NCBI GenBank assembly: GCA_032164245.1
Contig: JAVMKO010000001.1
Span: 163,113,434-163,177,433, forward strand
Length of the DNA: 64,000 bases
Direction of reading: 5' to 3'
Origin: Sternotherus odoratus
Lineage: Eukaryota > Chordata > Testudines > Kinosternidae
Part shown: positions 9,962-21,745 of the stretch, in pieces
How the letters are laid out: every line of letters starts with the position of its first letter
Position numbering within the stretch: position 1 is the first letter of the stretch
The notes under the pieces: model-generated
What the model saw: the letters and a program-made list of their open reading frames with translations, nothing else
Told to the model about the DNA's origin: nothing
The model's database searches: none
Position numbers and translations under genes: made by a program

Positions 9962-11945
9962 TAAACAAAGCACAGCCCCAAAATGTATGGGGCCTGCCGT
10001 GATCACATGACTTGAGCCAGCCCTGCTCTCTTCATCAGGGGAGGTTCTCTATCACTATGAAGGAATGCGTCTGTGTCCTTCGGAAACAATGTGATTACCC
10101 TTCCCATGAGTGGTATCATCTCTGGGATGCTGCACGGTACAGGGCATGTTGTTCTAACGTTGCTAGATAAAATTCCTTACAAAGTTCCAAGTTACTCAAA
10201 AAACCTCACACCAAATGAAATGTGTGTGGAAAGCTCCAGCTTCATTAGGGGTATACGAACAAAACTGTATCTTGATTTACTTTCAGCAAACATCTGCTTA
10301 AAAGAGAGAACTTTTAATATCCATGACATTGGCCAAACGGTTTAGTAAAAAGAGTGTAAAACAAGAATGGTCAGGTGATTAAAGCATCAAGCTCCCTTAA
10401 AAACCCCAGCCATAAATCTGTTATTGCAGCGAGAATAAGGAAAACAAACTATGCCGTACAAAGTCAACACATTGCTTCTTTCTCCATAGCCCTTTTTTCA
10501 GCTCTTTCCTCCTTACATCTCAAAGGTGATCAGCGTTTTAACTGGGAACAAAATGGATGACTCCTTTCCCTGTTTCAAACAGCCATTTGGGGACACCACA
10601 AAGCTCTCTAAACCTGACCTGCGCTGCTGGACGGAAGTTTGGGGATGGGAGTGGGGAAGAAAATTCACTGCTTTCAATAATACCTATTGTCCTGATGTCC
10701 TTGTAAAGCTATGGTCCCATTCAGGTCCTTCAATGATGATTAGAATAGTGTTGCCAGCTGGGTTTTGTAGGCCTTGCATCATCTATGGTGTTCAAAACAC
10801 TCATATAAAATCCTTCCAGACATCAGTTTTCAGGCTGTGAGGAACAAATGTTTCTCTAAAAGAGATTAAATCAGTTTCCTCTTCACTGGCAGCACTCCAA
10901 GGACCTAATGATTTTTATATATCATCAGGCTCTTATGTGTTTTCATCATTTATCATTCTGTTTAGCTAGTGTGCCTAGGAAAATAGTCCGCTTTGTGACA
11001 CGGGTGCCCATCTGCATAGCCAAATTCTCCTAAATTCATCTATGCCAAACGCAGATGATCTCAATCACATGAACTTTCCACTGACATAAATGGGAAGTGT
11101 GAGTGCTCAGTATCTCTAAGGCTTTGGCCCGGCTGCTCAAGAGATTGCAACATGATCTGTTTTTCCTCTCTGCTTCACCAAGATGGGAATTTTTCTGCAC
11201 TGGAGATGAGACCCCTGCAGGCTAGAGCTGAGCTAAGGAGACCGTGTTTTCAGTTTGGTTTTGCAAAGGCTTCTCATTCAAGTTTTGGTTTGGCAGATCC
11301 AAAACCAAAGCTAGGGCTGCTTCCAATCCAACCCTTTTTAAAATTCAAGCTGCGCGTGTTTTCAGATTTGGATGTAGCAGTACGGGTTTTTGGACCACCA
11401 GTAGTCAGGTGCATGGAAACACTACCCATTCATTATAATTCCTTGCAAGGGTCAGAAATGGATTCAAGCTACAATCATTAGATCTGGATCACAATTATAC
11501 AAACACCTATATTCAGGAGTATTCGAGCTGGGGATTTGGTTTAGTTTGTTATATAGATACATATATGGACCATTTGTAAAATTTGGGCCCAGATCTGGAT
11601 TCAGATTCCAACCATTACCTGAGTTATGGGGAGTTTGGTTCAGAGGCTTAGATCAGGCTCATAACTAGCAAGGATATTAAATGACATCACTAGAACAAAC
11701 TCTTAATGATGGGTCATTTCCCTGTAGGGCTGAGGACTTATCCACCATAGCAATTGCTGAGAGCTGATTAACCCTCTCCAGGACGTCAGAGGTATGATCT
11801 AGTATTTTAATACTTTCTGCAGATTCAAATACATGGAAATACCTTAGTGTTCAATATTTATACTGGATTAAATTCAGCCCTGTGTTCAGGAGCAGCTCAC
11901 AGTGTATGTACTATGCTATTGATGGCATTTTGGGTTGTATAAGTA
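9962..11945. other. Intergenic DNA, nothing supported
   Basis: Only chance reading frames of up to about 109 codons are present, without recognisable domains. A stretch at 11250-11650 is rich in TTTGGTTT and CAGATCTGGAT wording like that at 27893-28018 and 52110-52280, probably one old dispersed repeat. Confidence 0.5.
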
Positions 11946-11949
11946 GGGG

Positions 11950-12520
11950 CATTCCAGCAGCTCAAGGGACATGATCATTCCCCTCTATTCGGCACTGGTG
12001 AGGCCTCTTCTGGAGTTCTATGTCCAGTTTTGGGCCCCACACTACAAGACGGATGTGGAAAAATTGGAAAGAGTCCAGCAGAGGGCAACAAAAATGATTT
12101 GGGGGCTGGAGCACTTGAGTTACGAGGAGAGGCTGAAGGAACTGGGATTGTTCAATCTGCAGAAGAGAAGACTGAGGGGGGATTTGATAGCTGCTTTCAA
12201 CTACCTGGAAAGGGGGTTCCAAAGAGGATGGATCTAGACTGTTCTCAGTGGTAGCAGATAACAGAACAAGGATAATGGTCTCAAGTTGCAGAGGGGGAGG
12301 TTTAGGTTGTATATTAGGAAAATGTTTTTCACTAGGAGGGTGGTGAAGCACTGGAATGGATTACCTAGGGAGGTAGTGGAATCTCCTTCCTTAGAGGTTT
12401 GTAAGGTCAGGCTTGACAAAGCCCTGGCTGGGATGATTTAGTTGGGGACTGGCCCTGCTTTGAGCAGGGGGTTGACCTCCTGAGGTCCCTTCCAACCCTG
12501 ATATTCTGTGATTCTATGAT
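11950..12520 (+). mobile_element. CR1 LINE 3' end
   Basis: The plus strand encodes the C-terminal end of CR1 reverse transcriptase in an open stretch at 11971-12237 (for example [18 protein letters not shown]). The 3' UTR follows and ends in the CR1-typical short repeat ATTCTGTGATTCTATGAT at about 12503-12520. It is 5' truncated, as most CR1 copies are, and the reading frame breaks after 12237. Confidence 0.92.
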
Positions 12521-13255
12521 ACTATTTGGTCCCACTGAAACCCTATTTGAGGGCTTAAGTAGTGCATTCGCCTGATACAGAAACCGGGCACAGCAGTGAA
12601 TGTTGCTTAGAGTAAACAGATCTGGCCAGATAAAGGAAACATAGAAAGTTTTAGTGGACTAGTGTTAAAAAGCAATTCCATCTCCCACTGAGGAAACAGA
12701 CTTGGTACTGAGGAGTCACTGAGAGCTTGAAGAGAACAGGTTTGAGTTCTGGTTCTTTTCAAACTATAAGAAACCTTTAACTTTTTAATGAAAGCAAACA
12801 TCTACTGGGAGATCTTCTAAGGCAGGGGGATAAGTATAAAACTATGCCATAAATAAGGGAATTGCTATAATAAGTGGGTGAGTATCAAATTTAGAATTTG
12901 GAGTTAGCTCTCACAATTGCCTTTTAAACACCAGTTTGCTGATGCTTTTGATGATTACTTAAGATAAATTTTCGCTGCCTATGTGCTAGCATGAAAGGAT
13001 AAAATCTAAAAGCCAATGGATAAAGTTTTTCCAGCAGGTGGCGTATCCACTTGAGAAGTTGTTCTGAGGAGCGTTTGGAGATGCAGGGACTGGTGTCACT
13101 CCTGAAACCGACAGTTTACACTGGCTTGGGAAGTGGTAGTAAACATTCACCAGTTGCATTAGGTTTACAGTTTCTCTTGGCCAAGGTGTATTTAAGTTGA
13201 TTTATAGGCTTGCCTCTCTCCCCACCCCAAAAACAAAAACAAAACTGCCACAAAG
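12521..13255. other. Intergenic DNA, nothing supported
   Basis: No coding region, RNA gene or bounded repeat was recognised between the CR1 end and the next MITE. Confidence 0.5.
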
Positions 13256-13256
13256 G

Positions 13257-13375
13257 GTGACCAGATGTCCCGATTTTAGAGAGACAGTCCCGTTATTCAG
13301 GGCTTTGTCTTATATAGGCTCCTATTATCCCCCCACTCCATCCCAATTTTTCACACTGGCTATCTTATGAGCCCA
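13257..13375 (+). mobile_element. GGGTGACCAGAT-family MITE, right end missing
   Basis: It begins GGGTGACCAGATGTCCCG and includes the family's CTTATATAGGCTCCTATTA and TTTTTCACACTGGCTATC blocks. The right inverted terminus is not present. Confidence 0.8.
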
Positions 13376-14230
13376 CTAACAGAAAGGCATTTTAAAAACA
13401 TACTAAATGCAGACATTTTGTGGAATAAAGCTGATGGGATGCAGAACTTATACAGCATGAAAAGCAAAGCTCATTGAAGTGTTTTATTTGGAATTTTTTC
13501 AGTCTAATTACAAGAGAGACATTTAATTTTTTAAGAAAAATCTATTACTCGTATATTGCACAGAATCCTGCTTTAAAGAACCCCAGGTGAAGCCAAGCTA
13601 AATTATTTTGTCCTCAAGGCACCTACGGAAGAAGAGGAGGAAGAAAAGAGACAAAATAGATAGATTCCACCCTAACCTTTCTAATGTGTGTGGGACACAA
13701 TGGCCACGATTTAGCTAAAGATCGGTGGGGTTGTTTGTTAAAACTGTGCTGTTGTTATTGGTAGTCCAAAAGCACCCGCTGGTCCTGATCAGAGGCCCAT
13801 TGTGCTCAGAGACGTGTACATGCAGAGTAAAGAGACAGTCTCTTCCCTACTGGCACCTGATTCTGCAATGGACACTGTGTGAGGCTGACTGCTGTGCTCA
13901 CACTGAGCTGGGCTGGCTTCAGTCACAGGCCAGGCGGCTCCTTTACCTCCCCAGCTGCAGAACGTCTTCCAAGGCGGCAGATGCCAGTGCAGGGGTCTGG
14001 GCAGTAGGTACTCTGTGATGGATCAGCATGGAGGAAGCCAGGGATGCTTCTGCCAGGGCAGGGGAGCATGGGACACTGGGAGGAGCCACAGCCAGAGCTG
14101 GATTTGGGGTTGCCTTGATAGTGGAACCCCTGGAGAGAGCAAGAGCTGGGCACAGGCAGGTGGGGAGCAGGGAATGAATGGGCTCTATGGGAAGTCACCT
14201 CCTGCTGCTGTAGGACTCCCACAGCTCCCA
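13376..14230. other. Intergenic DNA, nothing supported
   Basis: The reading frames here (up to 142 codons across 14015-14443) run into a MITE and have no recognisable domain. No gene is called. Confidence 0.5.
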
Positions 14231-14236
14231 CCCCTA

Positions 14237-14540
14237 GGGCTGGTCTTCAGTTCAGTACCCGCCAGATCGGCGGGTAGCGATCGATTTTTTGGCGATCGAT
14301 TTCTTGCGTCTTGTGAAGATGCGATAAACCGATCGTCCGTGGCTCCCCCGTCAACTCCGGAACTCCAGCTCGCTGGGAGGCACAAGCTGGAGTCGATGGG
14401 GGAGCGCACCGCCGACTGCCACTGTCGTGAGGACGGCAGGTAAGTCGGCTTCAGATACGCAGACTTCAGCTATGTGATTTACGTAGCTGAAGTTGCGTAT
14501 CTGCCATCGATCCCCCCTGTAGGGGGACCAGCCCCTAGTC
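14237..14540. mobile_element. CpG-rich MITE with TAGGGCTGGTC termini
   Basis: The left end TAGGGCTGGTC matches the inverted right end GACCAGCCCCTA. The interior is rich in CpG and in ATCGAT-type palindromes (GCGATCGAT occurs twice). CpG retention suggests a fairly young insertion. No coding capacity is seen. Confidence 0.65.
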
Positions 14541-15300
14541 TGGAGTACCCACTGTCCCCCTCTGCTCTCTCCAGAGCCTTCCCCTGCTCTTTTGTTAGGG
14601 TTCCAGCACTGTTTATGACTGGAGCTGGGCTGGAAATGATTTTCCCATCCCGTAAGAATTTTCAAGATTTCAAAAAATTTTCCCATCCGCATGAAAAGTC
14701 AAAAATCTGAAGAAGTTTTGCAAACTAAAAATCAGAAGCCGTGTTTGGCTCAGGTTAGCTGAAAGATTTCATTTCACTCATTTCCAAAAGTTCCATGTAG
14801 GTTTTGACCTTTTCAAGTGTTTTTTTACAAAATGTTTTGGTTTTTACTGTAAATTAATGATATTCTCAAAATGAGGAATCGTTTTGAACCCCCCAAAAAA
14901 GATTGTTTGAAAATATTGAAATAGGATGTATTGACAATTTGAAAATGTTTGGAAAAACAGTTTGAAAAGGAAAAACTCATCAAAATCGCCCCTTTCCCAC
15001 AAAAAGTTTAGATTTGGACAAATCACATTTTCTGGCAAAAAATCGTATTGTTGAAAAATTCCTGCACAGTGCTAATTCTAAACATATTCTCACCTACACC
15101 AGCTGTGCACATAATGTAAGTGTGTTAACTGCACAACTTTGCACTTCCCTCATTGGCTGATATGGAAAAAAAAATCCATTTGCTTTGGTTTTCCACCTCA
15201 GCAGTGGAAAAACTAATCTTCATCTTTTTCAGGAAAGTAGCTTGAGTTACTGTATAAGGCCAAGGCTAATAAAACACCTCCAGGCTCAAGATTTTGATGG
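14541..15300. other. Old A/T-rich dispersed repeat
   Basis: Many short AAAATTTTCC and TTTTCAAGATTTC blocks in both orientations at 14630-15075 look like a decayed foldback element. Similar wording occurs at 5815-5935. No gene. Confidence 0.35.
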
Positions 15301-18300
15301 AATGAGAAGATGGACTTTGTCATGGCGTACTTAGCGTAAGTGGGATGGGAAGAGAGTGAGAAGATTGCCTCCTTCCTCTGGTCCAAGTTTACAGAAGAGC
15401 TAGGATTTGGGTCTGGTGTCCAAAGGAAGTGGTTTGAAGGTTAGGGATGATATCTAGGCCTGCAGCCAGCTAGTGCTGTGAGCAGATTGTGCTAGCTGGC
15501 AGAAGCAGAGGCAGGCAAACTGCTCTTGCTCAGAGGAGCTGCGAAAGCACCCAGCGGGGTATAGCAGGTAGTGGCCTGCCCTCAGCTATGTTAATAAACT
15601 GTTCTTGGGCCAGACACATAGCCTGCTCTGTCACTCTCCCTCCCCTCTGTATGTACATCAGGGAGTACAGGATTTTGCACTAAAACTTTGACACGTAGCA
15701 CAATTATTCATGGGTGAAGCTCATTAGGTTCAGCTTAGATAAATATTTCCACAGTCTGACCAGTATGCAAACCTTTTTGATCTGGAAATCTCACCCAGCC
15801 AGGCTCTTGCATGAGATTTCCAGGTTCAAATGAGGTTGGAGGTGCCATCAGAGTAGCCTTTCTGATGATGGGTAGGCAGGAAGTAAATTGTGATTACTGT
15901 TACCCATTGGACACACATTGTGCATACAGCTAGCCAGGGCTAAAACATTGTGAGAGTTACTCCTTCAACACACAACACAGCCTGGCTTCTGGCTTTTTCT
16001 GATTTGGGGGCAAAGGATCAGCTTGGTTCTTAGCAGCTAGAGGCCAGATTCTGCCTGGCACAGTGGGATGAGGAGGGAAGTTGTATGGAGCCTTGTGACT
16101 TCCCCAGCACAGATCACAAATGCATCAGAGAGAATTGCTATCCCTGTACTTTGGGAAGTGAAATCCGTCCCTCTCTGCAAGCTTGAGAACCACTTAAAGC
16201 CAATTTAGTTCTCAAAATAGGGCTCAAGCAGTGCCCAGCCCTCATGCTGGACTAGCCCTTTGCACAGGCTGAGCATTGCCTGGCATGTCGAAGTGTTTCC
16301 AAGTTCATTTTTTAAATTCAAGTGTAAACACTCATTTTTGAGTAGGGGAAGCTAGAGTGGTATGTTTTAGGAATGTCCTGAACAAGTTGTGGGCACAGTC
16401 CAAGTGTATGGGGCTGGATAGAGAAGGCACAACTTTACTCCGAAGACTGTCATCCGCCTCCATCCCCCAGTAATCCTGGCTTGCTTTTTCATTAGAAGAA
16501 ACTGGGTTAGTTTCATTTATACTTGAAGGTAAAAGCCATTGGTTCTGTGGAAAGGCCTGTGTTGCCCAACAACACTCCATGAAGGCACTGGGAAAACAAG
16601 CACATTGCGTGTACAGCGTGTAGTAACTGGGGCAACAGTTTTGTTCTTCATCTGACCCTAATGAAGCTATGCTACTGAACCTATCTCTTTCACTGCCCCA
16701 GCTGCGTTACTGAGTCTGTTACTCAGTACTGTAATGGCATGTGGACTGTGGGAAATCACGGTTGTACTGTGAGCAGGGCCAAATTCAAACTGGTAGAGAG
16801 TGCACAAGCATGTGTATGCAGATTTCTAATTGCTCACTGCACCTCTAGAGATAACTGAAGTGTAGCTTCCAATTAAAAAAGCAGGTTCATCCTAAGCCAT
16901 CACAAGCAACGTGCCTGCTTCCATTATTTACAAACACCTTTTAATTTCATTCCAACATACTTAAACGAGGCCCTGGCTTCAGGCCACAGTGAATACACCA
17001 TAATTTCAATGCAACAGACACACTTTAATGACCTTTGAAGCTCAGGTGAAAATGCATTTGAAGTTGATCAGAGAATGTTTATTGGCCCTCACATTGTTTT
17101 GTTCTGAGGGGACTGTCTTCCCCTCTTCCGTGTCCCTGTTTCCTGCCGAGAGATTTTTCTCTGCAGTCATGGTGCTATGAATAACTCAAGCAGTTGGCTC
17201 TGTATTGGACCCTTGAACACATTTGACGTGCCATTGAAGGCAACAGAACTTCCCAGTGGGCAGGGGCTTACCTGTGTGTATGTAACTGTGGGATTGGGGC
17301 CTTCATAGACATATTCATTTAGATCCAAATCCTCCAAGGTATTTAGGGGCCTAATGTTGTTTCAGTGGAAGTTAGGTGCCTAAAAGTCTTGGAGGTTCTG
17401 GGCCCTCAACCTCACTCGTGTTGTGATGTCTGACTTGTGAGACAGCAGGGGCCTGCTACTACAAGCTCTGCAATGCTTGTGTGGTTTCTTGTCAGCCTTA
17501 GCCCCAGCTGACTTTAGTGCATATTGGAGTTGTTCAGCACCTTGCAGGATAGACTCCTAGATGCTGACAAGGCAAATTATTTGCCTTTTTGTCTGCATGT
17601 TTAAACCCATGGCTGAGGGAGAGCTTGGAACAACAGCAAGGTCATTTGATTTTAAAAAAGAATGTACAGAAATGTTTAGCATTTGTGCAAGGGCCCCCCT
17701 CCTCCTTCGGGACTGAACATTTCCCAGCATGGTGATTAAACCTATAAAGCCTTTCATTAAATGAATGCGCTTGGACAAAAGCTACTAACGCAAAAACCCC
17801 TCATGATTTAAAGATTTTTTTTTTTAAATTTCGAAGCATAGTTTAGGGTAAAGCTCAGAAGTCAGAGCAAGACTCACGGAGAGAAAGAGGTTGTGCTCTG
17901 TATACAGGAAAACCACTGTTCTCAACAGCTTTTGCTAGGAATGGCTGTGGGTAGTTGCTCTGGCAAGCTGTTGCTGTTGTGTCTTGGACTGCCCTTCAGT
18001 GGTTCCAGTCGCTCCTAGAAGATAGAAGCTAGTCGGGGTTTCTACATCTCCAGGGAGGCATGTGACATATGGTGTGCCTAGAAGGATCTGTTCTGTCTCC
18101 CCAGTTGTTCAACTCGGCAAGATCATTTTGAACCACAGGGCGGGTTATCAGTGTGCTGAGGATGCGCCTCTGGGTGTGTGTTGATCTTGCCAGGGAGAAT
18201 GTTTGGACAATGTTTCCAGCGGGGCTATCTCATTCTCAGTCCCAAGGGGGCAGAAGAATTGCAGGTGGTTGTAGGAGGCTGTGACACGTTCTCAGGGCAT

Positions 18301-18720
18301 CCAGAACTGTAGGTCACCCTGCTACCCTTCTGCCTTAGCAATAGGAGGCTTTGTTGGTGCTAAATTGTGTGACTCCCCCTCTACCCTCCCGCCATCCTTA
18401 GCCAGCCAAGCAAACTCCTTAGAACTCCATGAGTCCTAACTTTGCCTTGGTTAACCCTTGGTGTACTTCAGTTCCCAAACTGTCCCAAAGCCTCTCCCTG
18501 CAGCATCTAGCCCCTGTCATGGGACGCTCACAGACGTGACTAAATTTGTTGTCTCCAAAGAGGCAGAACAGACCCCAGGCTGTTGGCTCAGCTGGGGACG
18601 CCCACCTCCCTCTCACCACCAACAGCTTGGTGATTAATTTATCATAAAAAACAAGAATGAGTTTATTCCTAAAGAAGTAATAGTAGATGGAAGTGACACT
18701 AAGCAGAGATGAAAGCAACA
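15301..18720. other. Intergenic DNA, nothing supported
   Basis: About 3.4 kb without a recognisable gene, RNA or bounded repeat. Reading frames are short and unrelated to known proteins. Confidence 0.5.
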
Positions 18721-18721
18721 G

Positions 18722-18805
18722 AAAATGGTTAGTCTTTAAGGTGCCACAGGACTCTTTGTTACCTCTGCTATTCCAGACTAACACGGCTACCTCTCTCATT
18801 CTAAA
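18722..18805 (-). mobile_element. Retroposon fragment, same family as 1297-1390
   Basis: It contains TTAGTCTTTAAGGTGCCAC and GACTAACACGGCTACC, the reverse complement of the family start. It extends the family 5' of the copy at 1297. No clean target-site duplication was found. Confidence 0.7.
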
Positions 18806-18988
18806 CAAACAAAGGCATAACCACGCTTCCTAGTGGCTAAAACGTAGCTCTACAGGCTACAATCCTTGACTAAGATAAGCAACTTTTCAGTGTCACTCAC
18901 CCCACATGTCTGGAGATCCACCCTCCAACACAGAACGCAAAAAGTGCTGACCTCTTTGTTCCCTCAGCGATGGATAAGCCTATGCCCT
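18806..18988. other. Short intergenic gap
   Basis: Nothing recognised between the retroposon fragment and the minisatellite-bearing element. Confidence 0.5.
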
Positions 18989-20291
18989 GGTCCCCACTAG
19001 GGCTTAAAGTCGACTTTAGCAAGCTTAAGTTGATTTAAGCCTGTACCCGTCCTCACCTGCATGCCCTTAAAGTCGATTTTAAGGGACCTTAAAATCGACT
19101 TTATAACTCCTCCATTGCCAGAGGCGTAGCTGAAATCGACCTCTCTCTAGGTCAATTTTCAGCTAGTGAGGCTGCAGGTGACGTTAAGCCTCCGACCTTC
19201 CCAGCAGCTCCGCGAACCCCCTGCCCGCCTGAACAGCCCTGCACCGGACTCCCCCGCCCGCCCGAGCAGCCCCGCGAACCCCCCCACCCGCCCGAGCAGC
19301 CCCGCGCCGGACCCCCCCCCGCCCTCCCATCAGCCCCGCGAACCCCCCCTGCCTGCCCCAGCAGCCCGGCGAACCACCCCACCCGCCCGAGCAGCCTCGT
19401 GAACCCCCCCGCCCGCCCCAGCAGCCCCATGAACCCCCCCGCCCGCCTGAACAGCCCTGCAAACCCCCCTGCCTGCCCCAGCAGCCCCGCGCCGGACCCC
19501 CCCGCCCACCGGATCAGCCCCACGCCGGACCCCCCCGCCTGCCCCAGCAGCCCGAGCAGCCCGCGAACCCCCCCGCCTGCCCCAGCAGCTCCGCACCAGA
19601 CCCCCCGCCTGCCCCAGCAGCCCCGCGCCGGACCCCCTCCCGCCCCCGATCAGCCCCACGAACCCCTCTGCCCGCCCGAGCAGCCCCGCGCCGGACCCCC
19701 CGCCCGCCGGAGCAGGGGGAGGGAGCGGTGCGGGGCTGCTCCGGCAGGCGGGGGGGTTCGCGGGGCTGATCGGGGGGGGGTCCGGTGCGGGGCTGCTGGG
19801 GCGGGCAGGGGGGTTCGCGGGGCTGCTCGGGCGGGTGGGTGGGTTCGCGGGGCTGCTCGGCAGGCGGGGGGTCCAGCGCGGGGCTGATCCGGCGGGCGGG
19901 GGGGGTCTGGCGCAGGGCTGCTGGGGCAGGCAGGGGGGTTCGCGGGGCTGCTCAGGTGGGTGGGTGGGTTCGCGGGGCTGCTCGGCAGGCGGGGGGGTCC
20001 GGCGCGGGGCTGATCCGGCGGGCGGGGGGGTCTGCGGGGCTGCTCTGACTGGGGCTGGTCCCCTGGGAAGCATGCCTGGCTGCCCCGAAAGGCGGTGACA
20101 GCTGGGGACTCCCGGCACTGTGGGATACCTACCCACAGTGCAACACTCCCTATGTCGACCCCTGCAAAAGTTTTAAGGACAGACACGGTGTTGCTGTCCT
20201 CTGTGTGGATGCACTAAGTCCATTTTCTAAAGTCGACTTCAGAAAATCGACTTAAGGAAAATCGACTTAGTGCTGTAGTGAAGACGGGGCC
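18989..20291. mobile_element. DNA-transposon-like element filled with a minisatellite
   Basis: The left end GGTCCCCACTAGGGCTTAAAGTCGAC and the right end GTCGAC...CGACTTAGTGCTGTAGTG...GACGGGGCC are related inverted ends. Both sub-terminal parts are rich in AAGTCGACTT-type palindromes. Between them is a GC-rich array (19196-20048). A clean target-site duplication could not be fixed. There is no transposase, so it would be a non-autonomous element that gained a minisatellite. Confidence 0.65.
19196..20048. repeat. Two-armed GC-rich minisatellite (inverted array)
   Basis: From 19196 to about 19715 the plus strand carries C-rich units of about 29 bp (core GCCCGAGCAGCCCCGCGAAC). From about 19720 to 20048 it carries the reverse complement units (core GTTCGCGGGGCTGCTCGG). 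The two blocks face each other around 19718, giving a long imperfect palindrome. Long reading frames here, up to 268 codons, are by-products of the repeat and are not genes. Confidence 0.9.
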
Positions 20292-20934
20292 TATGTTTAT
20301 GTCATGGAAGAGAGTGTCCTTTGTGTTGGTTACACAATACTTGCTTCACCACAGACACCAAGGCAGACTGGTAACATTCCTTTGTCTGGGGAAGACTTGT
20401 TTATCTGCCCTGCTTGCTTACATGGTTGTAAACACTTTTTTAGTCAACACATATGTAAGCAGTGTCGGGATGGGTGACATCCGGTGGTGAGTTGCAGGAA
20501 TTGCAATGACTTTTGGAAAATAACACCTTATTTGCTTAGACACACCCACCGCACCTAGCCTGCACTCTAACAGCCCAGATGGTCACTTTATCTACTGTGG
20601 GACCCTCAGTTTCTGTAGTATTGGGGCAAGAATGATAAGGTGTCGATTGCCCTGTTTATGTGAATGAGGGGTTGGGACATGTATTTGGCCTTTGGCATGC
20701 TGGAGGGACTCGCCATCAGCTGGGTAGCGCTCAGTAGACAAGGGACAGGGGTTCCAAAACCCACTGAATTGAGAGAGGCTATGGATAGGCTTCTATACCT
20801 TGTGGTGAGGGCCTTGTCTGAGGGCCTCACAGGTCTATTACACCTGGCCTCTCTCCCCTGTGGAATGTTAGAGCTGACTTTTGCTTCTATTAGAAGTCTA
20901 ACTTCAGCCCACTGAGCTGAAGTTGCTTTGGGTC
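20292..20934. other. Intergenic DNA, nothing supported
   Basis: No gene or bounded repeat was recognised. Confidence 0.5.
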
Positions 20935-21745
20935 TGGTGGTACCTCTGCACTAAGGCCCCCCACTATGAGCTGAAATCACTCAAGAGCTGAAAAATCACT
21001 GAGCTTTATCTTAAGTGGGGGGCCCTAAGCAGAGCAGTTCCTGTGCCGGCTAGTGGACCAGTTCCTGAGACAGCTGGCAGAGCAGTTCCTGTGACGGCTA
21101 GTGGACCAGTTCCTGAGACAGCTGGCAGAGCAGTTCCTGTGTCAGCTAGTGGACCAGTTCCTAAGACAGCTGGCAGAGCAGAGTCGAGCCGCTGACAGAG
21201 CAGTTCCTGTGTCGGCTAGCAGGGCGACCAGCATGACTGGAGAGGTGGGGCAGTCGGCCTCTGACCATGTAAGGTGCTCCATAACCTGCCCCCCCCTCCA
21301 CCTCGGTGGGGAGGTACAACTCTGCTGTGAACTTTTGAACTCTGCTGGGGCTGTTGGACTTTTGGGACTTTGGGGGACTTTGGGGCTTGTGGGACTCAAG
21401 AACCCAAGGGAAAGGACACTGCCCATTGGCGTGTGTGTGTGTGTGTGGCGGGGCGGGGGGGGGGGGATTTTGGTTCATGGTTTGATTTGTGACTTTTGTT
21501 TGTGGTATTTACCCAATAATATGCCACAGTGTTTCTCTCTGTCATTAAAAGGGTTTTGGTACACTCAGACTCTGTGCTTGCGAGAGGGGAAGTATTGCCT
21601 CTTAGAGGCGCCCAGAAGGGTGGTATATTGTTGTCCCAGGTCACTGGGTGGGGGCTCGAGCCAGTTTTGTATTGTGTCCTTAGAATGGAACCCCTGGATA
21701 CTGAACCCGGCCCTTGTTGCTGCCAACTCTGATGGGCAGAAGGGT
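20935..21745 (+). mobile_element. Probable LTR-like repeat with tandem array
   Basis: A non-coding unit has a tandem array at its start, a TTGGACTTTTGGGACTTTGG block, a (GT)n/G run near 21430-21465, and an ATTAAA near 21544 followed by a GC-richer tail. The order resembles turtle LTRs. Boundaries and superfamily are uncertain. Confidence 0.35.
21030..21215 (+). repeat. 48-bp tandem repeat, about 3.5 copies
   Basis: Units alternate GCAGAGCAGTTCCTGTG and GGACCAGTTCCTGAGACAGC. The 48-bp period is a multiple of three, so an open frame of 231 codons spans it. That frame has no recognisable protein. Confidence 0.85.

Noticed and set aside
14015..14443. 142-codon plus frame
   Set aside because: It runs from low-complexity text into a MITE and has no conserved domain.
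19330..20136. Proline-rich frame of 268 codons (minus) and overlapping frames on both strands
   Set aside because: They arise from the 29-bp GC-rich minisatellite, which is open in several frames at once. There is no conserved domain and no start context.
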